51,205 nt of DNA, taken from NCBI GenBank assembly GCA_025933775.1, contig JAICZH010000006.1:1-51205 (forward strand), given 5' to 3'. Below are positions 43,657 through 51,205 of the stretch, piece by piece (the first letter of the stretch is position 1; every line of letters starts with the position of its first letter). The notes beneath the pieces are model-generated. The model was not told the origin of the DNA and did not search any database. It saw only the letters and a list, made by a program, of their open reading frames with translations. A program made the position numbers and the translations under genes. The DNA is from Chitinophagaceae bacterium (lineage in GTDB: Bacteria > Bacteroidota > Bacteroidia > Chitinophagales > Chitinophagaceae).

Positions 43657-45290
43657 TTTGTGATTTCACTAATTACTTTTCCTACATTTCCATCTGGCAT
43701 TTGAATATGAAGCAAAGCAGCAATTGTTGGTGAAATATCAGACATGTTAACCATTCTGTTGGTTGATCCATGTTTAATTTCCCAACCCATAAATATTAAT
43801 GGAATGTGTGTGTCGTAAGGGTTCCAGTTTCCATGAGTAGTGCCTGTTCCTCCTTCCTGGCCGCCAAACCAACCCGGATCAGGAATAATTATTACCGGGC
43901 CACATCGCTTGCTATCATAGCCATTAATGATTTTTGTTTTAATTGGTTCGGGTATAGGCGCATCACCGATATGATCAATATCTGCAGCAAATTGAATACC
44001 CGGTTGTTTTTGCAAAAAGGAAACCGATGCTTTTTTTACAGCTTCATAATCGAGCTTATGTTCCTGAATATTTTTTAAATTAAAACTTATGTGATAATTT
44101 ACAAATGATGACAATAAATTTTCAACCCCAAATTGTGCAGAAAGAAATTCATTAAGTGGAGCAATAATTTTTTTTGATTCCAAAAAATCAGCAGGAATAT
44201 GATGCGCTTGCATAAAACCGATAGCATTGGCAGCACCATGATCTGCAGTTAAAAAAACAAGATAATTGTCTTTGCCCACTTTCTCATCTAAAAAATGAAA
44301 GAAAGTTGCCAAATCCTTATCCAGCCTCAGGTACGTATCTTCTATCTCAATAGAATTGGGCCCGTATTTATGTCCTACATAATCTGTAGAAGCGCAATTG
44401 ATAGTAAGAAAATCTGTTGCCTTTCCAGTGCCAAGATCGTATCCATTCACTGCAGCTGTTGCAAAATCAAGAGTAAGGGTATTGCCAAACGGAGTGCTGC
44501 GAATCACATCATGTTCATTTGTATAAATATTTTTTACATTGTGTGGAAACACCGGCGCAGCTTCTCCTTTAAATTTCCCTTCCCACGATACATTATCATT
44601 TGTACTTTGAGTATAAGTATTTATTGGATACAGAGTATTCCATTGATTGCTTAAAAGTTTTCCCGGTTCATTATTTTCATTAAATTTTTTTGCCCAATCC
44701 GGTAAATCATTCATATAATAGGTGCTGGTAATAAAATGAGCCGAAGCATCATCAAACCAAAAAGCGCCATTGGCTGTATGACCCGCAGGTAAAATTGCAG
44801 CCCTGTCTTTTAGTGAAACGCCCACTACCCGCGACTGAAAATTAGTTGCAATGCGCAATTCATCTGTTATGGTAGAAACCAAAAGATTATGAGGCGACAT
44901 TTCACCATCAGTTCCTGCAGCGCCCACTGTTTCCACCGTGCTGTCTTCAGTACAATACCAATGCTTTCCTGTTAGCTGGTCAATCCAATCATTGCCTACA
45001 ATGCCATCAATAGCAGGTACAGATCCGCTGAAAATAACCGAATGCCCAACAGCAGTATAAGAAGGTAAATAATTAATAAAAGTATTTTCGCAGGTAAAGC
45101 CATCATGTAAAAGTCTTTTGAATCCATCATCGCCGTAACGATCGTAATAACGATATAAATAATCCCAACGCATTTGATCTACCACAATGCCTACAATCAG
45201 TTTGGGTCGCGATAAATTTTTTTCATTTTGTGCAAAAGAAAATATTGATGAAAAAATGAAAATGATGAGAATAAAAATTTTTTTTACCAT
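43653..45290 (-). CDS. pafA: Secreted alkaline phosphatase, PafA-like
   Basis: The start is taken at 45290 (MVKKIFILIIFIFSSIFSFA, a signal peptide) instead of an ATG 13 codons upstream, because a TATCTTTA -7-like element lies at 45302-45309. The mature protein has LIVGIVVDQMRWDYLYRYYD, then TFINYLPSYTAVGHSVIFSG with the catalytic Thr near 80. GVSLKDRAAILPAG contains the Lys typical of PafA, and the metal motifs are FLTADHGAANAIG and GTTHGNWNPYDTHIPLIFMG. It is a calcium/zinc-type periplasmic phosphatase that frees phosphate from monoesters. Confidence 0.88.
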   Translation of the reverse strand: MVKKIFILIIFIFSSIFSFAQNEKNLSRPKLIVGIVVDQMRWDYLYRYYDRYGDDGFKRLLHDGFTCENTFINYLPSYTAVGHSVIFSGSVPAIDGIVGNDWIDQLTGKHWYCTEDSTVETVGAAGTDGEMSPHNLLVSTITDELRIATNFQSRVVGVSLKDRAAILPAGHTANGAFWFDDASAHFITSTYYMNDLPDWAKKFNENNEPGKLLSNQWNTLYPINTYTQSTNDNVSWEGKFKGEAAPVFPHNVKNIYTNEHDVIRSTPFGNTLTLDFATAAVNGYDLGTGKATDFLTINCASTDYVGHKYGPNSIEIEDTYLRLDKDLATFFHFLDEKVGKDNYLVFLTADHGAANAIGFMQAHHIPADFLESKKIIAPLNEFLSAQFGVENLLSSFVNYHISFNLKNIQEHKLDYEAVKKASVSFLQKQPGIQFAADIDHIGDAPIPEPIKTKIINGYDSKRCGPVIIIPDPGWFGGQEGGTGTTHGNWNPYDTHIPLIFMGWEIKHGSTNRMVNMSDISPTIAALLHIQMPDGNVGKVISEITN

Positions 45291-45413
45291 GTTTTTTTTG
45301 ATAAAGATAAACCAAGAAGCCTTATGCATCTTTATGAAATTATTATATAAAAAAGAAGAAAGTTTTTAATTGTTATATAAAATTTATTGAAAAATTTTCT
45401 AATACTAATCATG

Positions 45414-45421
45414 TATTTTTG
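45414..45421 (+). promoter_or_regulatory. -7 element (TATTTTTG) of the oxoamine synthase gene
   Basis: TATTTTTG fits TAnnTTTG and lies 26 bases before the ATG at 45448. The best -33 TTG is somewhat too distant. Confidence 0.4.
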
Positions 45422-45447
45422 CGAACATTCATATAAAAAATATTTAC

Positions 45448-46725
45448 ATGGTAGATGTATTTGAAAAAATGAACGATGGAGGCCCTATTGGGCGGCATGT
45501 TGAAAGAGCACATGGATACTTTGCATTTCCAAAATTAGAAGGTGAATTAGGAAGCCGAATGTTTTTTCGTGGTAAAGAAAAAATAGTTTGGAGCCTTAAT
45601 AATTATTTGGGATTGGTAAATCATCCCGAAGTAAGAAAGGTTGACGCCGAAGCTGCTGCCAATTGGGGAATGGGCAACCCGATGGGTTCACGGATGATGA
45701 GTGGAAATACAACCATGCATGAAGATCTTGAAAAAATTATTGCAGATTTTGTAAGCCGTGAAGATGCGATGCTATTGAATTTCGGCTACCAGGGAATTAT
45801 GAGTTGTATTGATGCTTTGGTAAACAGGCATGATGTAATTGTATATGATGGAGAAGCACATGCATGTATTGTTGACGGGGTTCGTTTACATATCGGGTAT
45901 AGTTATAAATATAAACATAATGATATTGAAGATTGCGAAAAGCAATTACAACGCGCCGTAAAAATGGCGGATAAAAATGGCGGTGGAATTTTATTAATCA
46001 CAGAAGGGGTTTTTGGAATGAGCGGCAACCAGGGGAAAATAAAAGAAATAGTTGCTTTAAAGAAAAGGTATAATTTTCGTTTGCTTATTGACGATGCTCA
46101 TGGCTTTGGCGCAATGGGCGCAACCGGCGCCGGCGCTGATGAAGAACAAGGTTGTCAGCAAGGAGTGGATTTGTACTTCAGCACATTTGTAAAAAGCATG
46201 GGAAGCATTGGCTCTTTTATAAGCGGGCCAAAAAATATTATGACTTATTTGCGGTATAATGTGCGTTCGCAAATTTTTGCAAAGAGCCTTCCATTAATTG
46301 TTGTAGAAGGAATGATGAAAAGAATGGAAATGCTAAAGACTATGCCAGAGCTTCGTGAAAAATTATGGCATAATGTAAATAAACTGCAAAACGGATTAAG
46401 AAAAAAGGGATTTGATATAGGCTCAACTAATAGCCCTGTTACGCCTGTATTTATGAAAGGCGGATTGCCCGAAGCTACCAACATGGTGATGGACATGCGT
46501 GAGAATTATAATATTTTTTGTTCGGTAGTTGTGTTTCCTGTGATACCAAAAGGTCAAATTATTTATCGTTTAATCCCAACTGCAGCGCATTCTGATGAAG
46601 ACACAGAACTTACACTCAAAGCATTTGAAGAAACAAAAAAGAAATTAGATGCCGGCGAATATAAAGCCGAAGATATTCCCGATATGGCCGACATGGCAAC
46701 TATTGGAGCGAAAGGCGAAATGTAA
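45448..46725 (+). CDS. PLP-dependent alpha-oxoamine synthase (SPT / cysteate acyltransferase / KBL family)
   Basis: This 425-residue fold-type-I enzyme has HGYFAFPKLEGELGSRMFFR, NNYLGLVNHPEVRK and MMSGNTTMHEDLEKIIADF. The PLP Asp and His are in LLIDDAHGFGAMGATGAG. The Schiff-base Lys is in FSTFVKSMGSIGSFISGPK (near residue 249). It joins an acyl thioester to an amino acid. In Bacteroidota such enzymes start sphingolipid (serine palmitoyltransferase) or sulfonolipid (cysteate) synthesis; substrate choice cannot be settled here. Glycine acyltransfer as in KBL is the alternative. Confidence 0.82.
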   Translation: MVDVFEKMNDGGPIGRHVERAHGYFAFPKLEGELGSRMFFRGKEKIVWSLNNYLGLVNHPEVRKVDAEAAANWGMGNPMGSRMMSGNTTMHEDLEKIIADFVSREDAMLLNFGYQGIMSCIDALVNRHDVIVYDGEAHACIVDGVRLHIGYSYKYKHNDIEDCEKQLQRAVKMADKNGGGILLITEGVFGMSGNQGKIKEIVALKKRYNFRLLIDDAHGFGAMGATGAGADEEQGCQQGVDLYFSTFVKSMGSIGSFISGPKNIMTYLRYNVRSQIFAKSLPLIVVEGMMKRMEMLKTMPELREKLWHNVNKLQNGLRKKGFDIGSTNSPVTPVFMKGGLPEATNMVMDMRENYNIFCSVVVFPVIPKGQIIYRLIPTAAHSDEDTELTLKAFEETKKKLDAGEYKAEDIPDMADMATIGAKGEM

Positions 46726-46734
46726 TACAAAAAA

Positions 46735-46758
46735 CCGGGCAACTAAAAAGAAGCCCGG
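46735..46758. terminator. Possible terminator hairpin after the oxoamine synthase gene
   Basis: CCGGGC (46735-46740) and GCCCGG (46753-46758) pair around a 12-base A-rich loop, ten bases after the stop codon. A T-run follows only in the minus direction, so its role is uncertain. Confidence 0.4.
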
Positions 46759-46912
46759 GATAAATCAAAAAATCTTAACCATTAAATCTTAACACTGAGA
46801 TATATTATTATAGTCTTGAAATTATTTTAAGAAGTTGTATGAACTAAATTTATTAAGGTTTCATTAAGGTTTATACAATATTGAAAAAATAAATTAATAT
46901 AAAAATTGTTAA

Positions 46913-47986
46913 TTAAAAATGATACACCGCCGCTAATATAAAGCTTGCATCGTTTTTAGTAAACTCCCCGGAATGTTTCAAAAATAGCGGTGAGCTTGCA
47001 TTATCCACTCTTAATTCAGGAATGAATATAAGTCCGTCCATTTTAAAATTTGCGGATAAAGTATTTGACAAAACATTTCCACCAGTAGGCTGCGATGCAA
47101 AAATATTTAATTGCTTATTATCATTAAAATATTCACTGCGAAACGTTAAACCAAACCAACTTTGAGGATCAACATTGAAGTACAACGCCGATCCCCACCA
47201 TGTTTTGCTGTTAATATTTTTTGTTCCATCCCAAAGTTTAACTGTGGTAAAAATACCATTATATACTACACTGAATTTATTAGTAATCTTAGTTGTTAGA
47301 ACAAGATTTACCAAATTAGACTTTGAAGTATCGGGCGCCTGACCTCCCACATAATTCAGATATAATTGAATTTTATCGCTCGGTGTATAGGTAAACTGTG
47401 CAAGCAAAAATTTCTTATTTATTTGTCCTTCTGGAGGCAGCCTGTAATCTGTTGCGTTAGCAATGCCTATCATAAAAGCAGTTTTTTTACTTGTAGCAAA
47501 ATCTGCTCTTACACCTGTATGCGAAAAGGGTCCAACTGTAAAAAAATAACTCATGCTATAATTCCGGTTAGCATAAGCATCCGCCAATTCATAATTAACA
47601 TGTGTAGCCCAACTTCCAGCTGTAAACTTTACCCATGAAACAGGAGTGTAACTAATATAAAGTTGTTTTATGGATTGAGAGATGCCATTATCATTATATG
47701 CAAATTCTTTTTCTCTTTCGCCAAAACCTAAATCTGCAACCACATCCATTTTTTTGGTTTGAAGTTCAAACATTACATTGGCCATGCCTAATACAAATGA
47801 GTTTTGGGTTTTGGTGAAACTTGTAAAACTGTTGTATGGGCTTATACTTGGATTATTAAAATCATACCTGTAATAAAAATCCGCACATCCCGAGATTTTA
47901 AAAGAAGAAGTTTTAGAAGAGTCCTGCGCTTGTAAAGATTGAAGTATAGAAAAAGCAAGGACTAATGTCAAAATTTTTCGTAACAT
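46913..47986 (-). CDS. Outer-membrane beta-barrel porin, BBP2-like
   Basis: This 357-residue protein has a signal peptide (ILTLVLAFSILQSLQAQ). The mature part begins FKISGCADFYYRYDFNNP and contains alternating strands ending in an aromatic C-terminal residue (SFILAAVYHF), as outer-membrane barrels do. NSFVLGMANVMFELQTKKMD fits the putative beta-barrel porin-2 family. It lies 48 bases downstream of the ammonium transporter on the same strand, so it may supply ammonium entry through the outer membrane. Confidence 0.8.
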   Translation of the reverse strand: MLRKILTLVLAFSILQSLQAQDSSKTSSFKISGCADFYYRYDFNNPSISPYNSFTSFTKTQNSFVLGMANVMFELQTKKMDVVADLGFGEREKEFAYNDNGISQSIKQLYISYTPVSWVKFTAGSWATHVNYELADAYANRNYSMSYFFTVGPFSHTGVRADFATSKKTAFMIGIANATDYRLPPEGQINKKFLLAQFTYTPSDKIQLYLNYVGGQAPDTSKSNLVNLVLTTKITNKFSVVYNGIFTTVKLWDGTKNINSKTWWGSALYFNVDPQSWFGLTFRSEYFNDNKQLNIFASQPTGGNVLSNTLSANFKMDGLIFIPELRVDNASSPLFLKHSGEFTKNDASFILAAVYHF

Positions 47987-48034
47987 TGTTTTAGATTTAA
48001 AGATTAATAAAAGGGCGTAGCTGATTAACTTTTC

Positions 48035-49438
48035 TCAGAAGTTAATATTTTCGGCTATGCCCTTTTCCTGTTCGTTCAATGTGCCATTACTTTTTACAAG
48101 TAAAGTGCCTTGCAAATATTTTTCATCATGTTGTGATGCATCCAATCCTACTTCTTCATCTGCTTTGCTTACCCGCATCGGCATTACCCAGTTAATGAAT
48201 TTAAATATTGCATACGAAACAGAAAAACTATATGCAACCACAATTACCACACCTTTTATTTGGGTAAAAAAGAAATCAGGATTACCATAAAATAATCCGT
48301 TATTACCACCGCTATTAATATTTTTAGTTGCAAATATTCCGGTCAAAATCATTCCCACAATACCTCCGATACCATGACAGGGAAACACATCAAGCGTATC
48401 ATCAAGAATTGATTTTGATTTATAAAAAACAGCAACGTTTGAAATAAGCGCTGCAACTGCTCCAATAAAAATACTTTGAGGAATGGCCACAAAACCTGCT
48501 GCCGGTGTAATTGCCACAAGACCAACTACCGCGCCAATGCAAAATCCCAACACGGAAGGTTTTTTACCTTTAAGCACATCAAAAAACATCCATGCTAAAC
48601 CGGCTGCTGCAGCCGCTGTATTGGTCGTTGCAAAAGCTGAAACAGATAAAGCGGTAGCGCCACCGGCTGAGCCTGCATTAAAACCAAACCAACCAAACCA
48701 TAATAATCCTGTTCCGATCAAAACATAAGGAATATTGGCAGGTGGAATTTCTTTATGTTCAATATGCACTTTTCTGCGTTTTAAAACTAAAGCCCCAGCA
48801 AGAGCAGCACATCCTGCCGAAATATGAACTACGGTACCTCCGGCAAAATCCAGCACACCCATTTTATATAAAAATCCTTCCGGATTCCACGTCCAGTGTG
48901 CCAAAGGCGAATAAACAAAAAGACTGAACAATACTATAAAAAGTGTATAAGAAGAAAAACGAATTCTTTCTGCAACTGCTCCTACAACCAAACTCGGTGT
49001 AATGATTGCAAACATTAATTGAAATAATGCAAATAATGTAAGCGGAATAGTGGGTGCCAAACTCCACGGAGCGCCGGAAGCAACTCCTTTGAAAAAAAGA
49101 TGAGAGAAAGGATTGCCAATAAAACCTCCGATTGTTTCTCCAAAAGCTAAACTGTACCCAACCGTAACCCATAAAATGCTTACAATACCTGTAGCCACAA
49201 AACTTTTAATCATAGTAGAAAGAACATTTTTTCTGTGCACCATGCCTCCATAAAAAAAGGCAAGCCCGGGCGTCATTAAAAATACCAAAGCAGTGGCCAC
49301 AATCATCCATGCAATGTCTGCTGAATTGTATTTACCTCCATCATTAAAATTGGATAGAGTAGGAATAAAAATTGAAATAATTGCTATTGCCATTAAAACT
49401 GTAAATGGAATAGCTTTACTTAATGTTACTTTCTTCAT
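48035..49438 (-). CDS. amtB: Ammonium transporter AmtB
   Basis: This 467-residue polytopic protein has about 11-12 helices: AWMIVATALVFLMTPGLAFF, FYGGMVHRKNVLSTMIKS, and FAGGTVVHISAGCAALAGAL with the first pore His. FPCHGIGGIVGMILTGIFAT carries the second pore His. GLLWFGWFGFNAGSAGGATA is another signature. The C-terminal tail of about 50 residues is acidic and longer than usual. A leading hydrophobic segment could be a signal peptide. The partner GlnK gene is not visible. Confidence 0.94.
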   Translation of the reverse strand: MKKVTLSKAIPFTVLMAIAIISIFIPTLSNFNDGGKYNSADIAWMIVATALVFLMTPGLAFFYGGMVHRKNVLSTMIKSFVATGIVSILWVTVGYSLAFGETIGGFIGNPFSHLFFKGVASGAPWSLAPTIPLTLFALFQLMFAIITPSLVVGAVAERIRFSSYTLFIVLFSLFVYSPLAHWTWNPEGFLYKMGVLDFAGGTVVHISAGCAALAGALVLKRRKVHIEHKEIPPANIPYVLIGTGLLWFGWFGFNAGSAGGATALSVSAFATTNTAAAAAGLAWMFFDVLKGKKPSVLGFCIGAVVGLVAITPAAGFVAIPQSIFIGAVAALISNVAVFYKSKSILDDTLDVFPCHGIGGIVGMILTGIFATKNINSGGNNGLFYGNPDFFFTQIKGVVIVVAYSFSVSYAIFKFINWVMPMRVSKADEEVGLDASQHDEKYLQGTLLVKSNGTLNEQEKGIAENINF

Positions 49439-49590
49439 AATTGTATTTTTTTATAAAAATAATTAATAAAATTGAAAATTATAAATAAAATATTTATATA
49501 TTTTAAATTTTAATATTTTAATATTTCTACATAATTGATTGATTTTAAATAAAATAAGACTCTATTTAGGTATTTTATTAACATTCCTAT

Positions 49591-49797
49591 GTGAATAAAA
49601 AAACAAATATAAAATTAAAAAATATAATGAGAACTGCTTCTTTAGCTATAAATCCAAAACAGCGGGAATATAAAAAATTAAAGGGCACAAATGCCTATGG
49701 TATTCGTTCAGGAAATTACAAGATCATTTATGAAATTCATGATAATCTTATAACAATTGTAATTATTTATGTTAGTCATAGGGGGCAAATTTATTGA
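49591..49797 (+). pseudogene. Truncated RelE/ParE-family toxin
   Basis: This 68-residue frame from a GTG start carries the C-terminal half of a ParE/RelE toxin: RTASLAINPKQREYKKLKGT, then NAYGIRSGNYKIIYEIHDNL and VIIYVSHRGQIY. The first strand and helices, normally about 30 residues (MYKI...-type start), are missing. No antitoxin gene lies upstream or downstream. It is most likely a decayed chromosomal toxin. Confidence 0.7.
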
Positions 49798-49835
49798 AGT
49801 CTATAAAGTTATTAATTCTTAATTCTCAATTCATT

Positions 49836-49872
49836 TGCCATCCTGTCAGCAAAATAGTATGGCATTTTTTTT
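49836..49872 (+). terminator. Hairpin with T8 run before htpG (terminator or promoter element)
   Basis: TGCCAT (49836-49841) pairs with ATGGCA (49859-49864) followed by eight T. It would end the toxin remnant transcript. The same bases contain TGGCA with GG-N10-GA spacing, which resembles a sigma-54 -24/-12 site apart from GA in place of GC. Confidence 0.5.
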
Positions 49873-49896
49873 GAAAACATTTCCATAAATTTTATC

Positions 49897-51205
49897 ATGC
49901 AAAAAGGAAGTATCCGGGTACAGACAGAAAATATTTTTCCCATCATTAAAAAATTTTTATACAGCGATCATGAAATTTTTATTCGTGAATTAGTAAGCAA
50001 TGCAGTAGATGCTACGCAAAAATTAAAAACACTTTTTTCATTAGGCGAAGCCAAAGGAGATATTGGAAACATTGATATCAACATTAGCATTGATAAAGAA
50101 AAAAAGACATTAACTATTTCTGATAAAGGAATCGGGATGACCGCCGAAGAAGTTGACAAATTTATTAACCAGGTTGCTTTCAGCAGCGCAGAAGAATTTT
50201 TAGAAAAATATAAAGGGAAGAATGAAGCCAATATTATCGGGCATTTCGGGCTTGGTTTTTATTCTGCTTTTATGGTAAGTGATAAAGTGGAGGTCATTAC
50301 AAAAAGTTATAAAGAAGATGCAAAAGCAGTAAAATGGGAATGCGATGGAAGCCCTGAATATACTTTGGAAGAAACCCAAAAAGAAACGAGAGGCACTGAT
50401 GTTATTTTATATATTAATGAAGAGAGTGCAGAATTTTTAGAAAAAGAGCGGATACAAAATATGCTCGAAAAATTTTGTAAGTTTCTGCCCGTTCCCATTA
50501 AATTCGACGATAAGCAAATAAACAATACCAATCCCGCATGGACTAAAAAGCCCGCTGAGCTTACATCCCAGGATTACCAGGATTTTTATAAAGAATTATA
50601 CCCTTTCAGTGAAGCACCTTTATTCTGGATACATCTTAATGTTGATTATCCTTTTAACCTTACCGGAATTTTATATTTCCCTAAAGTAAAACAGCGTTTC
50701 GAAATACAAAAAGATAAAATACAATTATACAGCAACCAGGTTTTTGTGACTGATGAAGTGAAAGATATTGTGCCTGAATTTTTAATGTTGCTGCATGGGG
50801 TAATTGATAGTCCTGATATTCCATTGAACGTTAGCAGGAGCTATTTGCAGGGCGATCCTAATGTGAGAAAAATAAATTCTTACATCACTAAAAAAGTTGC
50901 AGATAAACTTGAAGAAATTTTTAAAAACGATCGCAAATCATTTGAAGAAAAATGGGAAAGCCTTGGATTGTTTGTAAAATATGGAATGATAACCGATGAT
51001 AAATTTTTGGAGAAGGCAAATAAATTTAATTTGTATGAAGAAGCAGCCCCCTCTAACTCCCCCAAAGGGGGAGAACAAAAGTTCTTTACATTAGAAGAAT
51101 ATCGTTCTGCAACAGAAGCTTTGCAAAAAAATAAAGAAGGTAAACTGGTGATGTTATATACTACCGATCCGGTGCAGCAAAATAGTTTTATACAAGCTGC
51201 AAAGA
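49897..51205 (+). CDS. htpG: Chaperone HtpG (Hsp90), 3' end outside window
   Basis: 436 codons from ATG 49897 to the window edge encode the GHKL ATPase domain and most of the middle domain. Motifs are IFIRELVSNAVDATQKLKTL, ISDKGIGMTAEEVDKFINQV and IIGHFGLGFYSAFMVSDKVE in the N-terminal domain. Middle-domain motifs are LYSNQVFVTDEVKDIVPEFL and IPLNVSRSYLQGDPNVRKIN. Near residue 385, a GC-rich palindromic repeat adds the in-frame peptide APSNSPKGGEQ between the middle-domain helices KFNLYEEA and FFTLEEYRSA. The C-terminal dimerisation domain lies beyond the window. Confidence 0.95.
   Translation, partial: MQKGSIRVQTENIFPIIKKFLYSDHEIFIRELVSNAVDATQKLKTLFSLGEAKGDIGNIDINISIDKEKKTLTISDKGIGMTAEEVDKFINQVAFSSAEEFLEKYKGKNEANIIGHFGLGFYSAFMVSDKVEVITKSYKEDAKAVKWECDGSPEYTLEETQKETRGTDVILYINEESAEFLEKERIQNMLEKFCKFLPVPIKFDDKQINNTNPAWTKKPAELTSQDYQDFYKELYPFSEAPLFWIHLNVDYPFNLTGILYFPKVKQRFEIQKDKIQLYSNQVFVTDEVKDIVPEFLMLLHGVIDSPDIPLNVSRSYLQGDPNVRKINSYITKKVADKLEEIFKNDRKSFEEKWESLGLFVKYGMITDDKFLEKANKFNLYEEAAPSNSPKGGEQKFFTLEEYRSATEALQKNKEGKLVMLYTTDPVQQNSFIQAAK
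51047..51076. repeat. Palindromic repeat inserted in frame in htpG
   Basis: The core has perfect arms CTCCCCC (51057-51063) and GGGGGAG (51067-51073) around AAA, preceded by CCCCCTCTAA. It is much more GC-rich than the surrounding gene and encodes PSNSPKGGE. Related to the element at 43584-43604. Confidence 0.7.

Overview
The window is about 51 kb of AT-rich bacterial chromosome. It most likely comes from a member of the Bacteroidota, probably the Chitinophagaceae or close relatives. Supporting signs are a short Bacteroidota-type primary sigma factor, a type IX secretion TPR protein of the PorW/SprE type, DUF6266 proteins, Bacteroidota-style RHS proteins, a PafA-like phosphatase, BshB1 of bacillithiol synthesis, an alpha-oxoamine synthase of the sphingolipid/sulfonolipid type, and many TAnnTTTG-type -7 promoter elements. 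The genus assignment is an inference from protein style; no marker rRNA is present.

Region 1-6650 is an accessory island. Two DUF6266 genes point outward at its edges. Between them are a small HTH protein, an IS1-family transposase, a two-TM small protein, a large RHS fragment ending in a lipase-like tip, a Sel1-repeat protein and a signal-peptide stub. The RHS tip plus the membrane protein looks like an orphan toxin/immunity cassette, and the RHS N-terminus is missing.

Region 6838-24560 is mostly core cell-envelope biology: a membrane anchor resembling M23 peptidase N-termini, PorW/SprE, PBP1A, an S1/P1-nuclease or phospholipase C-like enzyme, PspC, BshB1, a fatty acid desaturase, MiaB, a sigma-54 activator, LptE, a TPR-like protein, SecG, MltG and a YihY/BrkB protein. 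A decayed HEPN-MNT toxin-antitoxin pair sits between miaB and the sigma-54 activator gene.

Region 24700-36500 holds tRNA-Pro(GGG), an NTF2-like secreted protein, a TlpA-type thioredoxin, a thiolase, an EthD-like protein, a GT-C-type membrane protein, a five-PAS histidine kinase, two pseudouridine synthases, and a divergent 1-Cys peroxiredoxin/Rrf2 pair. A perfect 17-bp palindrome lies between the promoters of that pair.

Region 36434-51205 carries dinB, rimM, the primary sigma factor gene, a START-like protein, an LptF/LptG permease, an M20 dipeptidase, a PafA-like phosphatase, an alpha-oxoamine synthase, a BBP2-type porin with an ammonium transporter, a truncated ParE/RelE toxin and the 5' part of htpG.

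Small GC-rich palindromic repeats occur between genes, at the end of the M20 gene and in frame inside htpG. A dispersed 20-bp element (consensus CTAACGGTAACGGCTATACG) occurs three times, each just after a stop codon or overlapping it.
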